Assembly (NCBI GenBank): GCA_026874595.1
Contig: CM049312.1
Span: 74,560,429-74,624,428, forward strand
Direction: 5' to 3'
Origin: Sipunculus nudus
Lineage: Eukaryota > Annelida > Sipuncula > Golfingiida > Sipunculidae
DNA length: 64,000 bases
Shown here: positions 44,765 through 57,905 of the stretch, piece by piece
Layout of the letters: the number at the start of each line of letters is the position of its first letter
Position numbering within the stretch: position 1 is the first letter of the stretch
The notes under the pieces: generated by a model
The model's input: the letters and a program-made list of their open reading frames with translations, nothing else
What the model was told of the DNA's origin: nothing
The model's database searches: none
Program-made: the position numbers and the translations under genes

Positions 44765-47500
44765 ATGACGGGGATCTTACTGTTCTCTGTTATCATTAAT
44801 TTGTCTTTGGTGCCACAAGCAATGCCGGAGGAGGATTGGAAAATTGCTTCAAACGTGACGTCCTTTATAGGTTTGATTAAACCTCCCGCTAAAGATTCAA
44901 GCATCAGCATGGTACCGCATGCTGCCAACAATTCTTCATCTCCAGGACTAGACCGGTGTGAAGTCACACCGATGAAAAACAAAACGCATCCTCTCGGAGC
45001 TCCAAGCATCAGGGATTCACAAGCCGATGGTACATTTCAACATAAGGAACAGCATTCTGCATCAACCTTTAGATTATCCACAGGTTATAACAAAGATATA
45101 AGAAAAACACAAGGAGCTTCTGAAGTGTTTTCCTTTTATAACCTGAGGAAAAACCAGGATCCACGACAGAATAAAAGGGGACATGAATTGAGAACAGAAG
45201 AAAACAATAAGGCCGGACATGTTCTTAGCGTTATGCATGGACAAATGCCAATTGCTTCAAAAACGTCGTTAAATATGTTTCGCCGAATCTGGGATTCGCA
45301 TCCGCAACCTTTACAAGTGAGAGACTTTGCCCCGCCCTCAGGGAATTTCGAAGTGTCATCTGGCAAATCGGAAGGGAATGAATCCCATGAAATACATTTT
45401 AAAGGAACGTCTATCCAGGAACATTCATCGACATTGACGGATGACACTATAACAAACGATCTGAGAACAGAAACAACTGCTGTCGATGCAGGCATACACG
45501 CTGAAAAGTCAATAAGACGTACATACAAAGAGGCACCGGCCAACATGTTATGTATCCGGACCACTTTACTCAAAGATAGATTTTCATGGCGTTATTCACT
45601 TTGCCCTTCTCTCTCAGACAAATATTTAAAAAACAACAACCTTACATTTTCCCTTTTTCAAATGTGTGGTGTGGAAATCAGTGCTATATTAGAAACAGGA
45701 ATTTTGGAATTTTTTTCCACGAAACATAGAACATGCAAAACCTCATCCTTAGTGAAACGTGTTCCAGTCCGTGTCGCTCTGTGCGGTGTACAACAGCCTA
45801 ACTTCACAAGCAATTCAAATATTCCAGATACATGGAATACGAGACACTGTGTTGCACAAGAAACAAGCCGGCCTTTAATTATGTCCCCTCAAATTTTGAG
45901 CCAACTATTTGCACAATGTGATTCCGGATTTCGATTTCATTCTGTTTATCCGTTCATGGAATATGAAGACTGCCGATCTTTTTCCGTTGTTTCAGCGTGT
46001 GTTGTAATTTTTTCTCCGTACTCTCTACACGCACACGCTTATTTATGTGGGTTCCACCCAAGAATGTCACATATTCCAATTTCAGAAAATATTGTAAAGC
46101 AAATATGTGATTCTCAGTACCGTTTGTTCAGATTTCCAGCATTCTATTTTTCGTCGAATGCAGTTAGCTCTGATCAGTGCCGGAAAGATTTCGCGGAATT
46201 GTTGACAACAAAATCTTGGGATGAATCGGATAGTCGAAAAAGGCTTTACACAAATAAGACTCTCATTACCATGACCTGGATAAAATTGGTCTTTTCCTGT
46301 CTGGGTCTTACAGCTGCACTCTTATCCCTGTATGTAGTGAGCAGCAAACAGATGAGGAAAAGCTCGTTTAACGTGTGTAACATATTTCGATGCATCAGTG
46401 ATTCTGTTACATTGATTTGTCTCATCTTTTACTATATTTTTCATCTTCTTCTGATACACGGATTTAACCTTTTTCATCTAAGTAATATTAGATATATCGA
46501 CGTTCTACAAATCGGGCAATTTTCTCACAATTGGTCTTTCATGATAATCATTAGTATATCGTACGAACGCTGGTACGCAGTCTGTCGCCCTTATAAAGCT
46601 AAAGAAATCTGTCTACCGGTTAAAGCCATCAAGGTAAGTAACATCCCTTTTCCCATTTCCATTGTTTACACCATTTTCGTAAGTTACATATGTCATCAAC
46701 GGGGATTAACTACGTTTCAGATACAGATCTATTTCCTCATTCCACAATTGCCCAAATATCCAATTAATATTAAATATATACATAGGATGCATATTGGAGA
46801 TATTTACGATGCCAAATAGCTATATATGCATTATTAGTACCGCAATCCGAAAATGTTTTTAATTGTGGTGAAATTTTCATCCTTTGTCAGTCATGTATGA
46901 TAAAAGGATAACATAAATGAAATTATGTGTTGCATAAGAATATACACTTGTGTCAAACCTTTTCCTTTACACTCTCATTTTCAGAGATGTCTTGTATCTC
47001 TACTTTTAACCACAGTGGTGACACTCCCGGTGATAATGATTAATGCACTGGATAAGGGGCAGTTACCAACGTTTGTCAGGCCCACTATAGCAATGATCGA
47101 TGCTATATGTCTGCGAATACTGCCTGCTGTTGCTGTCCTCCTATTGAACATTTTGGTGATACACAAGCTTGTAAAACGTGCAAAGGATCCGATATCCCAA
47201 CTGACGGCAAGCTCTGGAAGGAGAAGAGAAATAAACACTCGATCGTCTGTGGTTTGTGTGTGTATGTGCATCGCTTTCATACTCCTGAATCCCTCTTTCT
47301 ATGTTCGCGATCTATATCTATATATCAAGGAGACTCCTGATGCAGATTTAGAGGAACTGGTTTATTTCAAAGATACATTTCAACTCATTTATGATTTTAC
47401 ACTAATGGGATATCCACTGATCAATTTTATGCTTTATCTAGTCATGGGTGAAAAGTTTCGGAAATATCTGAAGGAATCGGTCTGCAAAGGATTTTATTAA
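44765..47500 (+). CDS. Class A-like seven-transmembrane receptor with long N-terminus, two exons
   Basis: Exon 1 is 44765-46633, the intron 46634-46984 (AAG|GTAAGT, TTTCAG|AGA), exon 2 46985-47500; the frame is kept, giving 794 residues. Residues 1-20 form a signal peptide. Residues 25-260 are polar and disordered-looking. Residues 262-485 form a cysteine-rich region with 12 cysteines and several N-glycosylation sites. Seven hydrophobic segments follow at roughly 504-527, 538-565, 580-600, 627-645, 656-685, 710-735 and 750-775. The DRY position is E601-R602-W603 in SYERWYAVCRPYK. TM7 ends PLINFMLYLVMGEKFRKYL, an NPxxY variant like molluscan neuropeptide (FMRFamide/TRH-type) receptors. The ~500-residue extracellular part matches no domain I recognise. 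Ligand unknown; plasma membrane expected. A duplicated pseudogene exists at 30.4-35.6 kb. Confidence 0.85.
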
Positions 47501-48039
47501 AACACCAATCGAGGGATTCTATTCACATTTAAATGTGTTTTATTTTGTATTATAAATGTATTGTGTATATCCCGTGTTTTATGTTTTGCGTATGACTAAC
47601 ATTTTGAAATTTATCATAAGTTCCAAAATATTCCTCTGTATCCGTAGAAAAATGCGATTGCCTTTCTCTTCATGATTTACAAATTATAAAATTATTGTCC
47701 AGTAAAGAAACAGCAGTGACTTATGAATAGTAAATGCTCCTGTGTGTAACTGGACAGTTGAGGCAGTTCCAATTTTCTTTTGTTACAATGGTGACTCCTA
47801 TGATTCGGAATATGTACATAACTATAGAGGCTACATACTGTACTTTTATCTGAATATAACATATACGGCCTTAGCTCAGATGTATGAATAAAAAATAAAA
47901 GTGTTCTCGGGGGGTTTTTCTTTGTTATAACGTAGTGACTGGAATGTGACAGTAATAAATCCTGACGGGATGGGGGCCGATGGTTGGACAACTGCATGTT
48001 TTTGTGACCATGAAAAAAATGTCATTCCAAATTTTGTAG
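47501..48039. other. Receptor 3' flank
   Basis: No coding signal. AATAAA-type signals are present near 47888 (GAATAAAAAATAAAAG), a plausible receptor polyadenylation signal. Confidence 0.4.
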
Positions 48040-49970
48040 GTGGTAAAACCATTCAACTTGGGTAACAGAGACCTAATTTCAGATTTCCTAGGAGATTTTT
48101 CATGGACCTCCCCTGATGTCAAATTAGAAGATTCTAGGTGCAATGGTTACAATTTGTGCCCTGTTAACAGACAACTACATCTTTGAAGGTCTCAAGAAAA
48201 TGCAAAAAAATTGAAAAAAAATCCAGGTGATGCCACTAGTCTGCAGCAACTGATAAAACACTCCATGATGAATGTGCATGCAAAGAATCATGGTGGTAAA
48301 TTCATTAGTTGTTCAGAAACTGGAGGTATTATATAAAATGTTTAATTATACTGAAGGGTGACTACAGCCCTAAAGCTCAAAGGATATGGGTAACAGAGAC
48401 CTAAATTCAGATTTACAAGGAGATTTTTCATGGACGTCTCTTTATTCTAAATAAGAAGATTCTAGGTTGAATGGTTACGATTTGTACCCTGTTAACAGAC
48501 GACTGCATCTTTAAAGGTCTCAAAAATAGAGAAAAAATCGAAAAAGAATCCAGGTGGCACCACCAGTGTGCTGGAACTGATGAAACAGTCCTTGTTGAAT
48601 ATGCATGCACTGAATCATGGTGATCAAAACATCAACTGTGTTCAAATACTGGAGCTTTTGTAACCTTTTTTTTATTTGGGGGGGGGGGGGGGGGGGTAGG
48701 GGCTAATTCTGAGCTCCATAGCTCAGAGGATATGAGTAACAGAGACCTAATTTCAAGTTTTCATGAAGATTTTTCATGGACCTCCTTAGATGTCAATTAA
48801 GAAGATTTAAGGTCCAATTTTAACCATTTGTGCCCTGTTACAGGAGACCACATGATCTTTAAAGGTCTCAAATTAGAGGAAAAAAATGTGTAAGAATTAT
48901 TGAAAATTCAGGTGGCACGCGGAGTCTGTAAAAACTGACGAAGCTCTCAATGATCAATATTCTTGCAAAAAATCATGGTGATCAATGCATTAGTTGTTCA
49001 GATACTAGAGCTTTGTATCAAATGTTCCATTATTCTGAGGGATATTTCGGAGCCCCAAAGCTTGAAAGATATGGGGATCATGACCTAATTTCAGATTTCC
49101 AAGGAGACTTTTCATGGGCCTCACTGCATATCAAATGAGAATATTCTAGGTCCAGTTGTTACGATTTGTGCCCTGTTAATAGATGACCACATTTTAAGAG
49201 GTCTCAAAATAGAGAAAAAAATCCGTAAATTTGGAAAAATACATGTAGCGCCACCAGACTGCAAGAACAAATGATCAATATCCATGTAAAGAATCATGGT
49301 GATCAAGGCAATAGTTGTTAAGAGCTTTTGTTTCAAATTTTCCATAATTTTTTTTTGGGGTGGGGGGGGGGGGGTACTTCGGAGCCCCTTAGCTCAGGGT
49401 TTATAGGTAACAGAGACCTAATTTCAGGTTTCCAAGGAGACTTTTCATTGGCCTCGCTGCATGTCAAGAGAGAAGATTCTAGGTCTTGTCGATACGATTT
49501 GTGCTCTGTTAACAGACGACCGCATCTTAGGAGGTCTCAAAAATAGAGAGAAAAAAAAAATCGTATAAAATCTAATAAAATAAAGGTGGCGCCATCAGAC
49601 GGCAGAAACTGATGAAACATTCCATGATCAATTTCCATAAAAGAATCATGATGATCAATGCAATAGTTGTTCAGATACTTGAGCTTATGTATCAAAGTTT
49701 CCATTATTCTGGGGGGGGGGGGGGGGCGGGTACTTCGAAGCCTCATAGCTCAGAGGTTATGGGTAACACTGAACCAATTTCAGGTTTCCAAGGAGATTTT
49801 TCATGAACCTCCCAAGATATGAAGCTTGAAGATTCCAGAACCAGCGGTTACAATTTGTGCCTGGTTAATGGACGGACGACGGACAGACTTACAGCTAGAC
49901 AGACGAACGGACGGACGCCGGACAAAGTATAATCACTATAGCTCAGATTACTTCCAGTCAGCTGAACTAA
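48040..49970 (+). mobile_element. Helentron-like tandem-repeat element, copy C (5' end missing)
   Basis: Five to six units of about 335 bp match the array at 11200-15640 in reverse orientation, marked by GGGTAACAGAGACCTAATTTC and TGTGCCCTGTTAACAG. The 3' end has the (CGGA)-rich tract, CACTATAGCTCAGATTAC and CAGTCAGCTGAACTAA ending at 49970. I find no CAAGAGGCCC-type 5' end, so the copy is truncated or diverged on the left. Two long G runs (48677-48701, 49706-49727) lie in it. Confidence 0.8.
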
Positions 49971-50413
49971 ACATGAGCGAATGTAATTAAATTTTCACTA
50001 ATTATATGGCCATATCAGCTATTCCTGATTAACTGAGTTTAACAGTGTTATTCATATCAAGGCCCAACCAACTTTGAGATATATGAAAGAAATGCTATGT
50101 ATTAATTTCTTATCAAATCTCTAAACATGTCAACAAACAATTACATTAAATCCTAATATTTAATCACATTTGAATATTAGGCCTCAAATCCTGATTTTTA
50201 TTTTGTTAAAAAACCTTCATAATTGTACAAGTCTGAACAAGAAAAAAATGAATTTAACATTGAAATCATAAGATTCATCTTGTTTATTTGTCTTGTGTAA
50301 TAAAGGTTGAGTGAGGGGTCTCTGTTATTACTCCTGCATGGATGCTGATAAAAATATGAAATTATAAGATTCATCTTGTATTTTGAACAGGTCTATCAAC
50401 AGAATTGGGTGGA

Positions 50414-50415
<2 letters not shown>

Positions 50416-50451
<36 letters not shown>

Positions 50452-50461
50452 GAGAGAGAGG
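50416..50461. repeat. (GA)n microsatellite
   Basis: About 22 GA dinucleotides with one interruption. Confidence 0.97.
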
Positions 50462-51039
50462 GGACACTCTTATGTATTTACTGCAGATAGCTTGAACAGG
50501 AGTGAAGTGATTACTTTTAAAAGCCTGGTGATCTGAGAGCTAGCTCTAGTACACTGCATACCATTGGATTAATGTTAACAATACTTGGCATGCTGCTTGC
50601 AAAGTTAGGAAATCTACAGGTTTTGATCAGTTGGTTTCAAATTTCAGTTTATTACAGATGAAATGCTTATGTTAACATGACATGAAAATCAACACAACAG
50701 CACTGAAAATATACAATGGTCACATTTGGACAAAATTTAAGGTACTAATTTTATATTTATGCTAATAACTTTAAAAATTTGCAAAATTCAAATTGTATTT
50801 TAGGTGTACAATTGAATCTTCATAAAATAAAGTTATATCTCTGAAAAAAAATCCCGATTCCCGTCTTGAGTGAGTAAATATATTTCATGATTTTTTTATA
50901 AAGTTAATTAAATTCGGGCCCATAACATAATAATAATTTACCTAATTTCTGGCATGTACATAGCAAATGTATAGAGGTTTAGGCATATTAAAACGGATCA
51001 AAGTCAGTGGTTTTGATATTTACCAGTCTTGAAGTGTAA

Positions 51040-51280
51040 CAAAGGGTGTTTGATGGAAAACTGAGGTTTTTCCTTTATATATCAAAGGAACTAAGTCCTA
51101 GTAACCCAATTTTTGGTATGGTAGGAGATTTTGGGGACAGCTTTCTTCATGCAACATTTTGGATTCGTTGCTCCAACGGTTTCAAAACGTGCCCTGTTAA
51201 CGGACGGACGCCCGAACAGCCACACGGACAGAAAAAGGACCATGACTATAACTCAGATGACTTATAGTCAGCTGAGCTAA
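51040..51280 (+). mobile_element. Helentron-like element 3' end, copy D
   Basis: CGTGCCCTGTTAACGGACGGACG is followed by GACTATAACTCAGATGACT, a short loop and AGTCAGCTGAGCTAA ending at 51280, the same terminal hairpin and CTAA as copies A and B. The left boundary is uncertain and only part of one unit is recognisable. Confidence 0.65.
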
Positions 51281-51839
51281 AAAATATTGCTGGTCACGCA
51301 TGTGTAGGTCAGTAGGATAAGTCTTAAAATTTTACTGGTGGACACTCACCCAAAGCAAAACGTTTACGATCAAATCTCTACCCCTTCGAGTTTGCAACAT
51401 CTTAATATTCTTTCTTTTTTTTTTTTTTTACTGAGTCCGTTTTGGCATGAGCATGTAGGTCTTGTTGAAAGCCCATAAATATTACATACTTATACATTCC
51501 ATAAGTTAAATGCTAGATTGTACTACAACGCAAGGATTTCATTCTCAGCTACAAAGTCTCCCCCCCCCCACCCCCACTAACCCCACTCTACCTTCCTACC
51601 ATCCCAGGTTTGCACATATTTAAGATGCCAGTAACACTCTGTGACAGATAAGCCCCACCCAAAACAATTCCTGTTTCCGCCACTGAGTTTAATTGACGAT
51701 GGTGGCGTTCACCTGTTTTCAGGGCACTCCTCCCTGACTACGCCTTTGACCACGCCGTTGGTATCTTCTCAGAAAAAAAAAAAATTGACAATATGTCGCC
51801 AAATGGTCTACTGTAACCCCATATTTCTGAAACTATGAA

Positions 51840-52520
51840 AGTGTAGGCTAATTTGCCCATATGTCACCTCAACCCTTGGAAACCTGGCCCCCACAGATCC
51901 TGGCCGAAATCAAGTGGCCCTGTCCCAGCACAAGAAGGGATGATATGTTGGAAAGATTGACATTTGATCTTGTTAATTTTCAGTAGCATGATGCCCATTA
52001 CGCTCCTGCCATTGTTGCATGCCGGACCCATGCAAAATAGATAAATTAAGTCTGCCGTGTCAACCACTTTAAATACTGCCACGCATGACCTAAAGCTTTC
52101 ACTCACTCAACTTTCGTGTCAGCTTGTCCCAGTAAGGGTGTAGGTTCCTTGTAATATTTCGCCTCTTCCATAGAAAAAAAATCATCAACAAAATGAAAAT
52201 AAAAAAGAAACACATAGCACATCATGAACATATTAAGCAGATATGAATATCATACGAGTCCTTAGGGTAAGTAACACATTATAGGCCTAGTCCAGTTAGT
52301 GAGACGGATAAAAAATCAAGGGCTTGTGGACCTGCCTGCCTGCCCTGGTAACATGCATGAGATAAGTGTATATGTTCTCTTTGATGCTTAATTGACACAT
52401 CCAGTGTGTCAGTAAGTGCGGCCAATAAATAAAGCAAGTCTGTAGTATCAAACCACTTTACAGTAAAGATTTTCGTGTCAGCTGGCCCCAGTAGATGGCA
52501 CCAGCTCCTAACTTTGTATG
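51840..52520 (-). repeat. Diverged ~400-bp duplication
   Basis: AAATAGATAAATTAAGTCTGCCGTGTCAACCACTTTAAATAC and CTTTCGTGTCAGCTTGTCCCAGTA (52030-52132) correspond to similar words at 52428-52496. Two old copies of one unit; family unknown. Confidence 0.5.
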
Positions 52521-52769
52521 GCAAGGTTCTCTGGGCTCAAAAACCAGGTTTGCGGGTGTCGCATGTTTAAAATTTTTGCTTGGTGCGCAATGCAATACCA
52601 CACATTCAGTGCTCTGATTACAAATTACACCATCATCGGAAGTAAGAAATCTTGGCCTTTTTTTTTATTCACATGCATCCGAGGAAGCCCATGTAATGAC
52701 AATCTGCAGGGCTTCATACATACATAAATTTAGTAATAATAGAAAAATAAGAAAGTTTGTTAACAGAGA

Positions 52770-53330
52770 ACCTTTGGAACAAAAAGTTCATTCTTTTATT
52801 ACTTCGAAATTTGATTTTTTGCAATGTAGTCTTGTGAGAAATCTCCTAATCGTAAATAAATCGCATGCAAAGTATACAGAATGCTGCGGCATGAATTAAA
52901 TACGGGTGATTCAAAATCAGATCATATGTTACCAATTTTGTATTCTCTGCATTGGTTTCCGCTGTGCAATGGGTAAAATTCAAAATGTTAATTTTTGTGT
53001 ATTATGGATACATCGGACTGATCTGTGATTGACCATTATGCCATCTAGTGTTAACTTGATGAACGAAAACCGTATTAAATTTTGTGAAATATTACGCAAA
53101 GGAATGTAAACAATTCAGCAAAACCCCGGCTTACATGGACGCAATGTTACTCATAAAGCACTATCTTAAGGGGCATTTTCACAGAATGGCGACCTTCTTT
53201 ACTCCCGTGTGAGACAATCCAATTTGCCAGATCGTCGTTTGAGGCTCACAGGAGGCAGACTTATTGCCTAAAGTCGTTCAAAGGTGGTTCTGAGTTTAAT
53301 ATGATTTTTAAATAAGATGAAGTAAACCCG
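52770..53330 (+). pseudogene. CR1/L2-type LINE C-terminal remnant
   Basis: Fragments KVHSFITSKFDFLQCSL, then HAKYTECCGM and LCIGFRCAMGKIQN correspond in order to the end of a CR1/L2-type RT (serine-lysine-leucine-aspartate hinge, then the LHWLP region, here altered). A further fragment NLPDRRLRL follows near 53230. Multiple stops. A weak but ordered match. Confidence 0.55.
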
Positions 53331-53431
53331 GTGTATAATTAACCTATACTTTAAACATATAATACCTAGTTCTTAAAAACCTCATCCTAAATTGTAATAT
53401 ATTTTCAATGTGTCACACAGATAAAAAATCT

Positions 53432-53452
53432 CTCTTTCTTTCTATCTTTCTT

Positions 53453-53548
<96 letters not shown>

Positions 53549-53582
53549 AGTATGTATGTATGTATATATAGATATATATATG
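53432..53582. repeat. (CT)n(TA)n microsatellite
   Basis: CT-rich at 53432-53470, then TA and GTATG-type repeats to about 53582. Frames of Tyr-Ile repeats here are artefacts. Confidence 0.95.
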
Positions 53583-53589
53583 TGTGTAT

Positions 53590-55050
53590 GTGTCTTTATA
53601 AAAAACCCAACTTTTGATATCCTTCCGATTCCTTGTCATGCCCCCAACCTTGAAGATAAATTGAACCAGTAAGTAAAGAGTAGTGCTACTTTTAGGTTGG
53701 TTAATTGGCAACTGTTCATGCGAATTTCATAGATTTGTACTGATATGTGCCATAAAGGAAGAAAAGTGGAGACATGTGCAGGAAAATTCGAGTACCCTAA
53801 TCATTGCAGTAGAAATGGTCTGCACTCTATCAAGTGCTGCCTCATACAGGACACTAGCATAACTTCATATTTTAAGGTGACTTTACGGTTATTTGTTTCA
53901 AGAACAACATGGCCGTTTGGAGTTGAATAAACACGTGTCTCCACACTGGACTTGATTATTGGTATTCAAACCCATATACAGCAGTAACATACCCGCACGT
54001 TTAAGTAGGTTATTTATTGCGTCCACAATAAAGACATCCATGCCTTTAACGAATAGATCAATATAAATAATTTTTTTACTGAAAATGTTGTTAAGATATT
54101 CAGCAGAACTAATACATGGCTAACTGATACATCTGAAAAGAAATGTGATAATTATTGGAAGGAGTTAGGTAATCTAGAGATCACGCAAAAGAAACACAAT
54201 TATAATCTAATGATTATTAAGATTGGTTTAATATTCCCTAAAGGACCGAGCTATCCATAGCACAATTATACAAACTGCTAAAAGATAGACCAAGTAAATT
54301 ACAAATGCCTGCAATCTGGGGAGCATAGATTGAGATCCATTTGCCCGCTATCTGTCGAGATAAATACTTAATAAATGGAGGAAGAAATCGTTATGTACCC
54401 TCAGGGCGACTGATATTGACCGTTTTGGAATACAGTTATTGAGACTTAAATCATAAGACCAATACACAGGCCTTGGGGAATAACTGATATAGTGTTTTAT
54501 GAATATTTCAATCAAAAAGATATGGCCCTATAGGTCTGTGGGTCCCCTTTGACCTGATTACAGGAATATTCGGCATATATTCAATACCGGTAGTCGTTTT
54601 ACTGATGACAATACCGCACCGATGAACTTCTTGCTTTGATTTTTATTGATATGGATATAGAAAATATAAATTTGGATTGATTTGTGAAAACTCTGTGAAT
54701 GTTCTGTTGACCATCAAACAGCTAAGTCTTTGCGATCTCCCTCCGCAGGACGTCCATCCGTCTGTTTGTTTGCATGGCAAATTATCTGCCAGCCGTTATA
54801 TTGGTTATTTTGTAACCATTGAACTTTTTATTGCGGCATCGGATATATTTGGTTTGTAAAAATATGAAAATTCGTGATATAATTTCTCTTATTTTGCAAC
54901 CAAAAGTTCACTCTAACCATTAAAACAATAGTAAATTCACTTATCAATCTTGCCTGTTATCCAAACGATGTTTGTTTAAATTTACTAAAGAGAACCAAGC
55001 TATTGGTGCTTCATGCTAAAGTAAAACAGAAGTCAAGGCATATTCATTAT
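53590..55050. other. Intergenic sequence, no gene seen
   Basis: No recognisable element or exon. Confidence 0.5.
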
Positions 55051-55311
55051 GGTGCCTTTCCATACATGCGGATATTCACTTCACATATGTGAGGGTCCCC
55101 GAATGCGGGTGAACCGTTAGTTTGGATAAACGCATGCACTAATAATCATGATTTTTCAAATTTTAGTGAAATGTGTTAAGAAAATATTCAGTGTAAACAT
55201 TTATACTAACTGACGCACGTATGGAAAGGGGACAATAACACCCTTGTTGGATTTAAACCGTGCGGGACCCGCGCAGTACCCGCGCGGGGGCCCGCAGGTA
55301 TGGATAGGCCC
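55051..55311. mobile_element. Possible MITE with inverted ends
   Basis: The left end GGTGCCTTTCCATACATGCG and the right end, reverse-complemented (GGCCTATCCATACCTGCGGG), match at most positions. No clear target duplication is seen, so this is tentative. Confidence 0.4.
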
Positions 55312-55581
55312 TCTCGGGGCTAGGCATTGGTTTGCTTGATCAGTTACAGTACGTTTAGCGATATACTTATGATACCCTATCCGTCTTGACGATCAGCTTC
55401 ATTTTTCTTTGTATATCATTTCTGATTAAAAGTTCTGTGGATAATTTTTTTTCGTTAACATATAATAAAGACCGAAACATTGGTCTATCATTGTCATGGA
55501 ATACTTAAATTTCTTAAAATGTCAATATAAGAAATAAAAAGTTGCTTAAGCTGTATTTATAACTCAGATTATAGTTTAGGC

Positions 55582-55717
55582 TAGGGTTGTATGATCTGTA
55601 TGTCTATTTGTGAGCTGTTTTATCGATACGACGATACAGCATGCAAAGCGTACCAGTAACTGTATCGACATGACGTATCGATATGTATCGATATATCGGT
55701 ATATTGATACAGCCCTA
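55582..55717. mobile_element. Possible short MITE rich in TATCGATA
   Basis: Ends TAGGGTTGTAT and ATACAGCCCTA are inverted with one mismatch. The interior repeats TATCGATA and GTATCGA. TAGGG-type ends suggest hAT-related MITEs. No target duplication was found. Confidence 0.4.
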
Positions 55718-56896
55718 ATATTCATAGGATCTATGATAACCCAAAATAACAAGCGGGGAGACCTTTATTTCATGATCTAGACACCATGGCCTTAAATTAA
55801 CAGCGCGTTATATTTTAGAATACAATTAAAAGGAATAAACAGTTTCCTACCTCGGAACATGCGTTTGATTCCATGTACATGAACTCTCCGGCTATACCTG
55901 TGGAACTTGGTAGCCACGGCGTAAATTCGAGGTTACGATAGCTGTAAAAAAAAACTGAGCATAGGTCAAGGTAGATAGATTATTATGGATGTAATTTAAA
56001 GTCTTTAAATAAATACACTACGGCAGATCAAAGATTTCTTATTTAAGTGACTACTTTTATTTAACTTAGTGCATGGTTTCATATATTTGAGCTTCGTTCC
56101 TCATATTCTAGTCTGTCTAGTCTTAAACATTTTGACATTGCTGAAGGTTGTCATTATGTTTTTGCTTGTTATTCTATGAATTCACTCAAATATTAAATAG
56201 GTCCTTTTTAATGTTAATGGAAAGATCCTGCCATTTAAGTTCAATATTGCTCCTAAAATGTCTTCCCATATTTCCTTAAACAAATGATAGAGCCAAGTGG
56301 TTGCTACAACTGAGTTATGACCCAGCATTCATGCTGATAAGTGTATAATAACCCAACGTAAAAATAAATAATACTTAACCAAACATTATCATTTTATTAA
56401 ACATTTCATGATGCTAATAAACTACATACTGGCACATGGTACCGTCACCAAGGGGCAAGAAAACAAGCTTGACACAGGTTTGAAAGGACTTTAATTAAAT
56501 TTCTGCTGTTCGGTTTGGTTCGTTTCTGGTTGTCAACCCATCGACTAAGTCATCTAGTTCCGCCGACCAAAGGGTTGCTAGGGCAACTTCCTGATGAGGC
56601 CCACAGGAAAACATCAAAGGATAAAATGAGGAATGGACACAGAATGCCCCACGCCAAGAATAACCATCAATAATACATGTGATAACGTCACGTCACAACC
56701 TCCGTAACACGCAATCATATTTTATTATCTGAAGTATGTTGTTGCCAGTTGCCATCCATGAAAGATTGACAATATTTTGGATTTTTTTTTTCATTATTTT
56801 ATCGTAGCCCAGTGTAGTACGACTTACCTTAATAAACATACATATTCTGATATTGGTGTATGCAATAAGTTACTCGTTTACACAGTTTAGCGCATT
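55718..56896. other. Intergenic sequence, no gene seen
   Basis: Nothing recognised. Confidence 0.5.
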
Positions 56897-56910
56897 TTAA
56901 CCTGATTTAA

Positions 56911-57132
56911 ATATAAACTTTATTTATTTTACATGGATTGTACAACTAGTTATAATAACTAATACAAGGCATTCTCCATGGCTCGGATGTAAGCCCTCGG
57001 TAGTCGGTAAGGGTGGAGGAAACCGGAGGACCCGGGCAACTACAACCTACTCTCATAGCCACGCCGGGAATCGAACCCGGATTGCTAGTGGAGAGAGCCG
57101 AGCGTTTTACCACTCAGCTGTCCAGGTCCTGA
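56911..57132 (-). mobile_element. tRNA-derived SINE with perfect target duplication
   Basis: Read on the minus strand it begins ATCAGGACCTGGACAGCTGA, has A-box GAGTGGTAAAACG and B-box GGTTCGATTCC, and a body ending ACAATCCATGTAAAAT plus AAATAAAG. TTAACCTGATTTAA flanks both ends (56897-56910 and 57133-57146), an exact 14-bp target duplication. It is better preserved than the copy at 2552-2756. The tRNA-like head is not a tRNA gene. The LINE partner is not identifiable from the tail alone. Confidence 0.93.
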
Positions 57133-57146
57133 TTAACCTGATTTAA

Positions 57147-57789
57147 TTACACACACTTCACGTTACCGTTATTTGGATAAACATAGTTAATCATTAGTAT
57201 TCTAATAATCCCAACAGATGATTAAAACTATGAATTAAATTGCCCACATAAATTCGGTAGATGTTAAAGCAATTGTAAAGGCACCATAGACCTACTTACT
57301 AGACTATAAGCTTCTGAAGGTTTTTTATAAAAACTGCCCCCCCCCCGCCCCATGAGCTGCAGCGCGACTATTCCATGTGTTTAACTGGCACTGGTATAGA
57401 TTGATTAATTGATTGACACTCGGGACAAGTAGGTTATCGAATAAAGTGTTGTCAGTATCACGGGCCCCTGAAAGCATATATGTATAGATAGATAATACCA
57501 TTGTATTAGCAATACAGAATGAAGGTAAAAAACGAGGGTCGGGGGCCCTCCGCGACCAGCAGTATATAAACTATTTATTCCAACCTAAAGACAGAATTTA
57601 ACGAACTTAGCCCTTATATGTACACAGAACTGGTCCCATTTTTATGCTTAGCAGTGTAGCAAAGCTATTTGAACGAAGCGTGTTTAAACATGTTTTAATA
57701 TTCTGGCTGCGAGTTAATTTATTGTAAGGGTACACTCTGCAAAACAATAAGTGTACAATCTTCCTATAAACCAAGTTATTCTTCTGAGA
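57147..57789. other. Intergenic sequence
   Basis: No gene is seen. A short C run lies at about 57339-57347. Confidence 0.5.
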
Positions 57790-57905
57790 ACCAATCATGT
57801 TCAAATCATGTGAACATGATTATGTGTTCCATTTATGTGAACATAATTATGTGTACCAATTATGTGAACATAATTATGTGTACCAATCATGTTTACAACA
57901 TAATC
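57790..57905. repeat. 27-bp minisatellite, four units
   Basis: Units of 27 bases such as TGAACATAATTATGTGTACCAATTATG recur at a regular spacing. Each contains the palindromes ATAATTAT or CATGATTATG. It lies directly before the LINE RT fragment. Confidence 0.8.

Noticed and set aside
45136-45573. 145-residue antisense frame in the receptor
   Set aside because: A shadow of the receptor's first exon; no recognisable features.
55051-55717. Two well-defined transposons
   Set aside because: Inverted ends are visible but no target duplications were found, so they are listed only as candidates.
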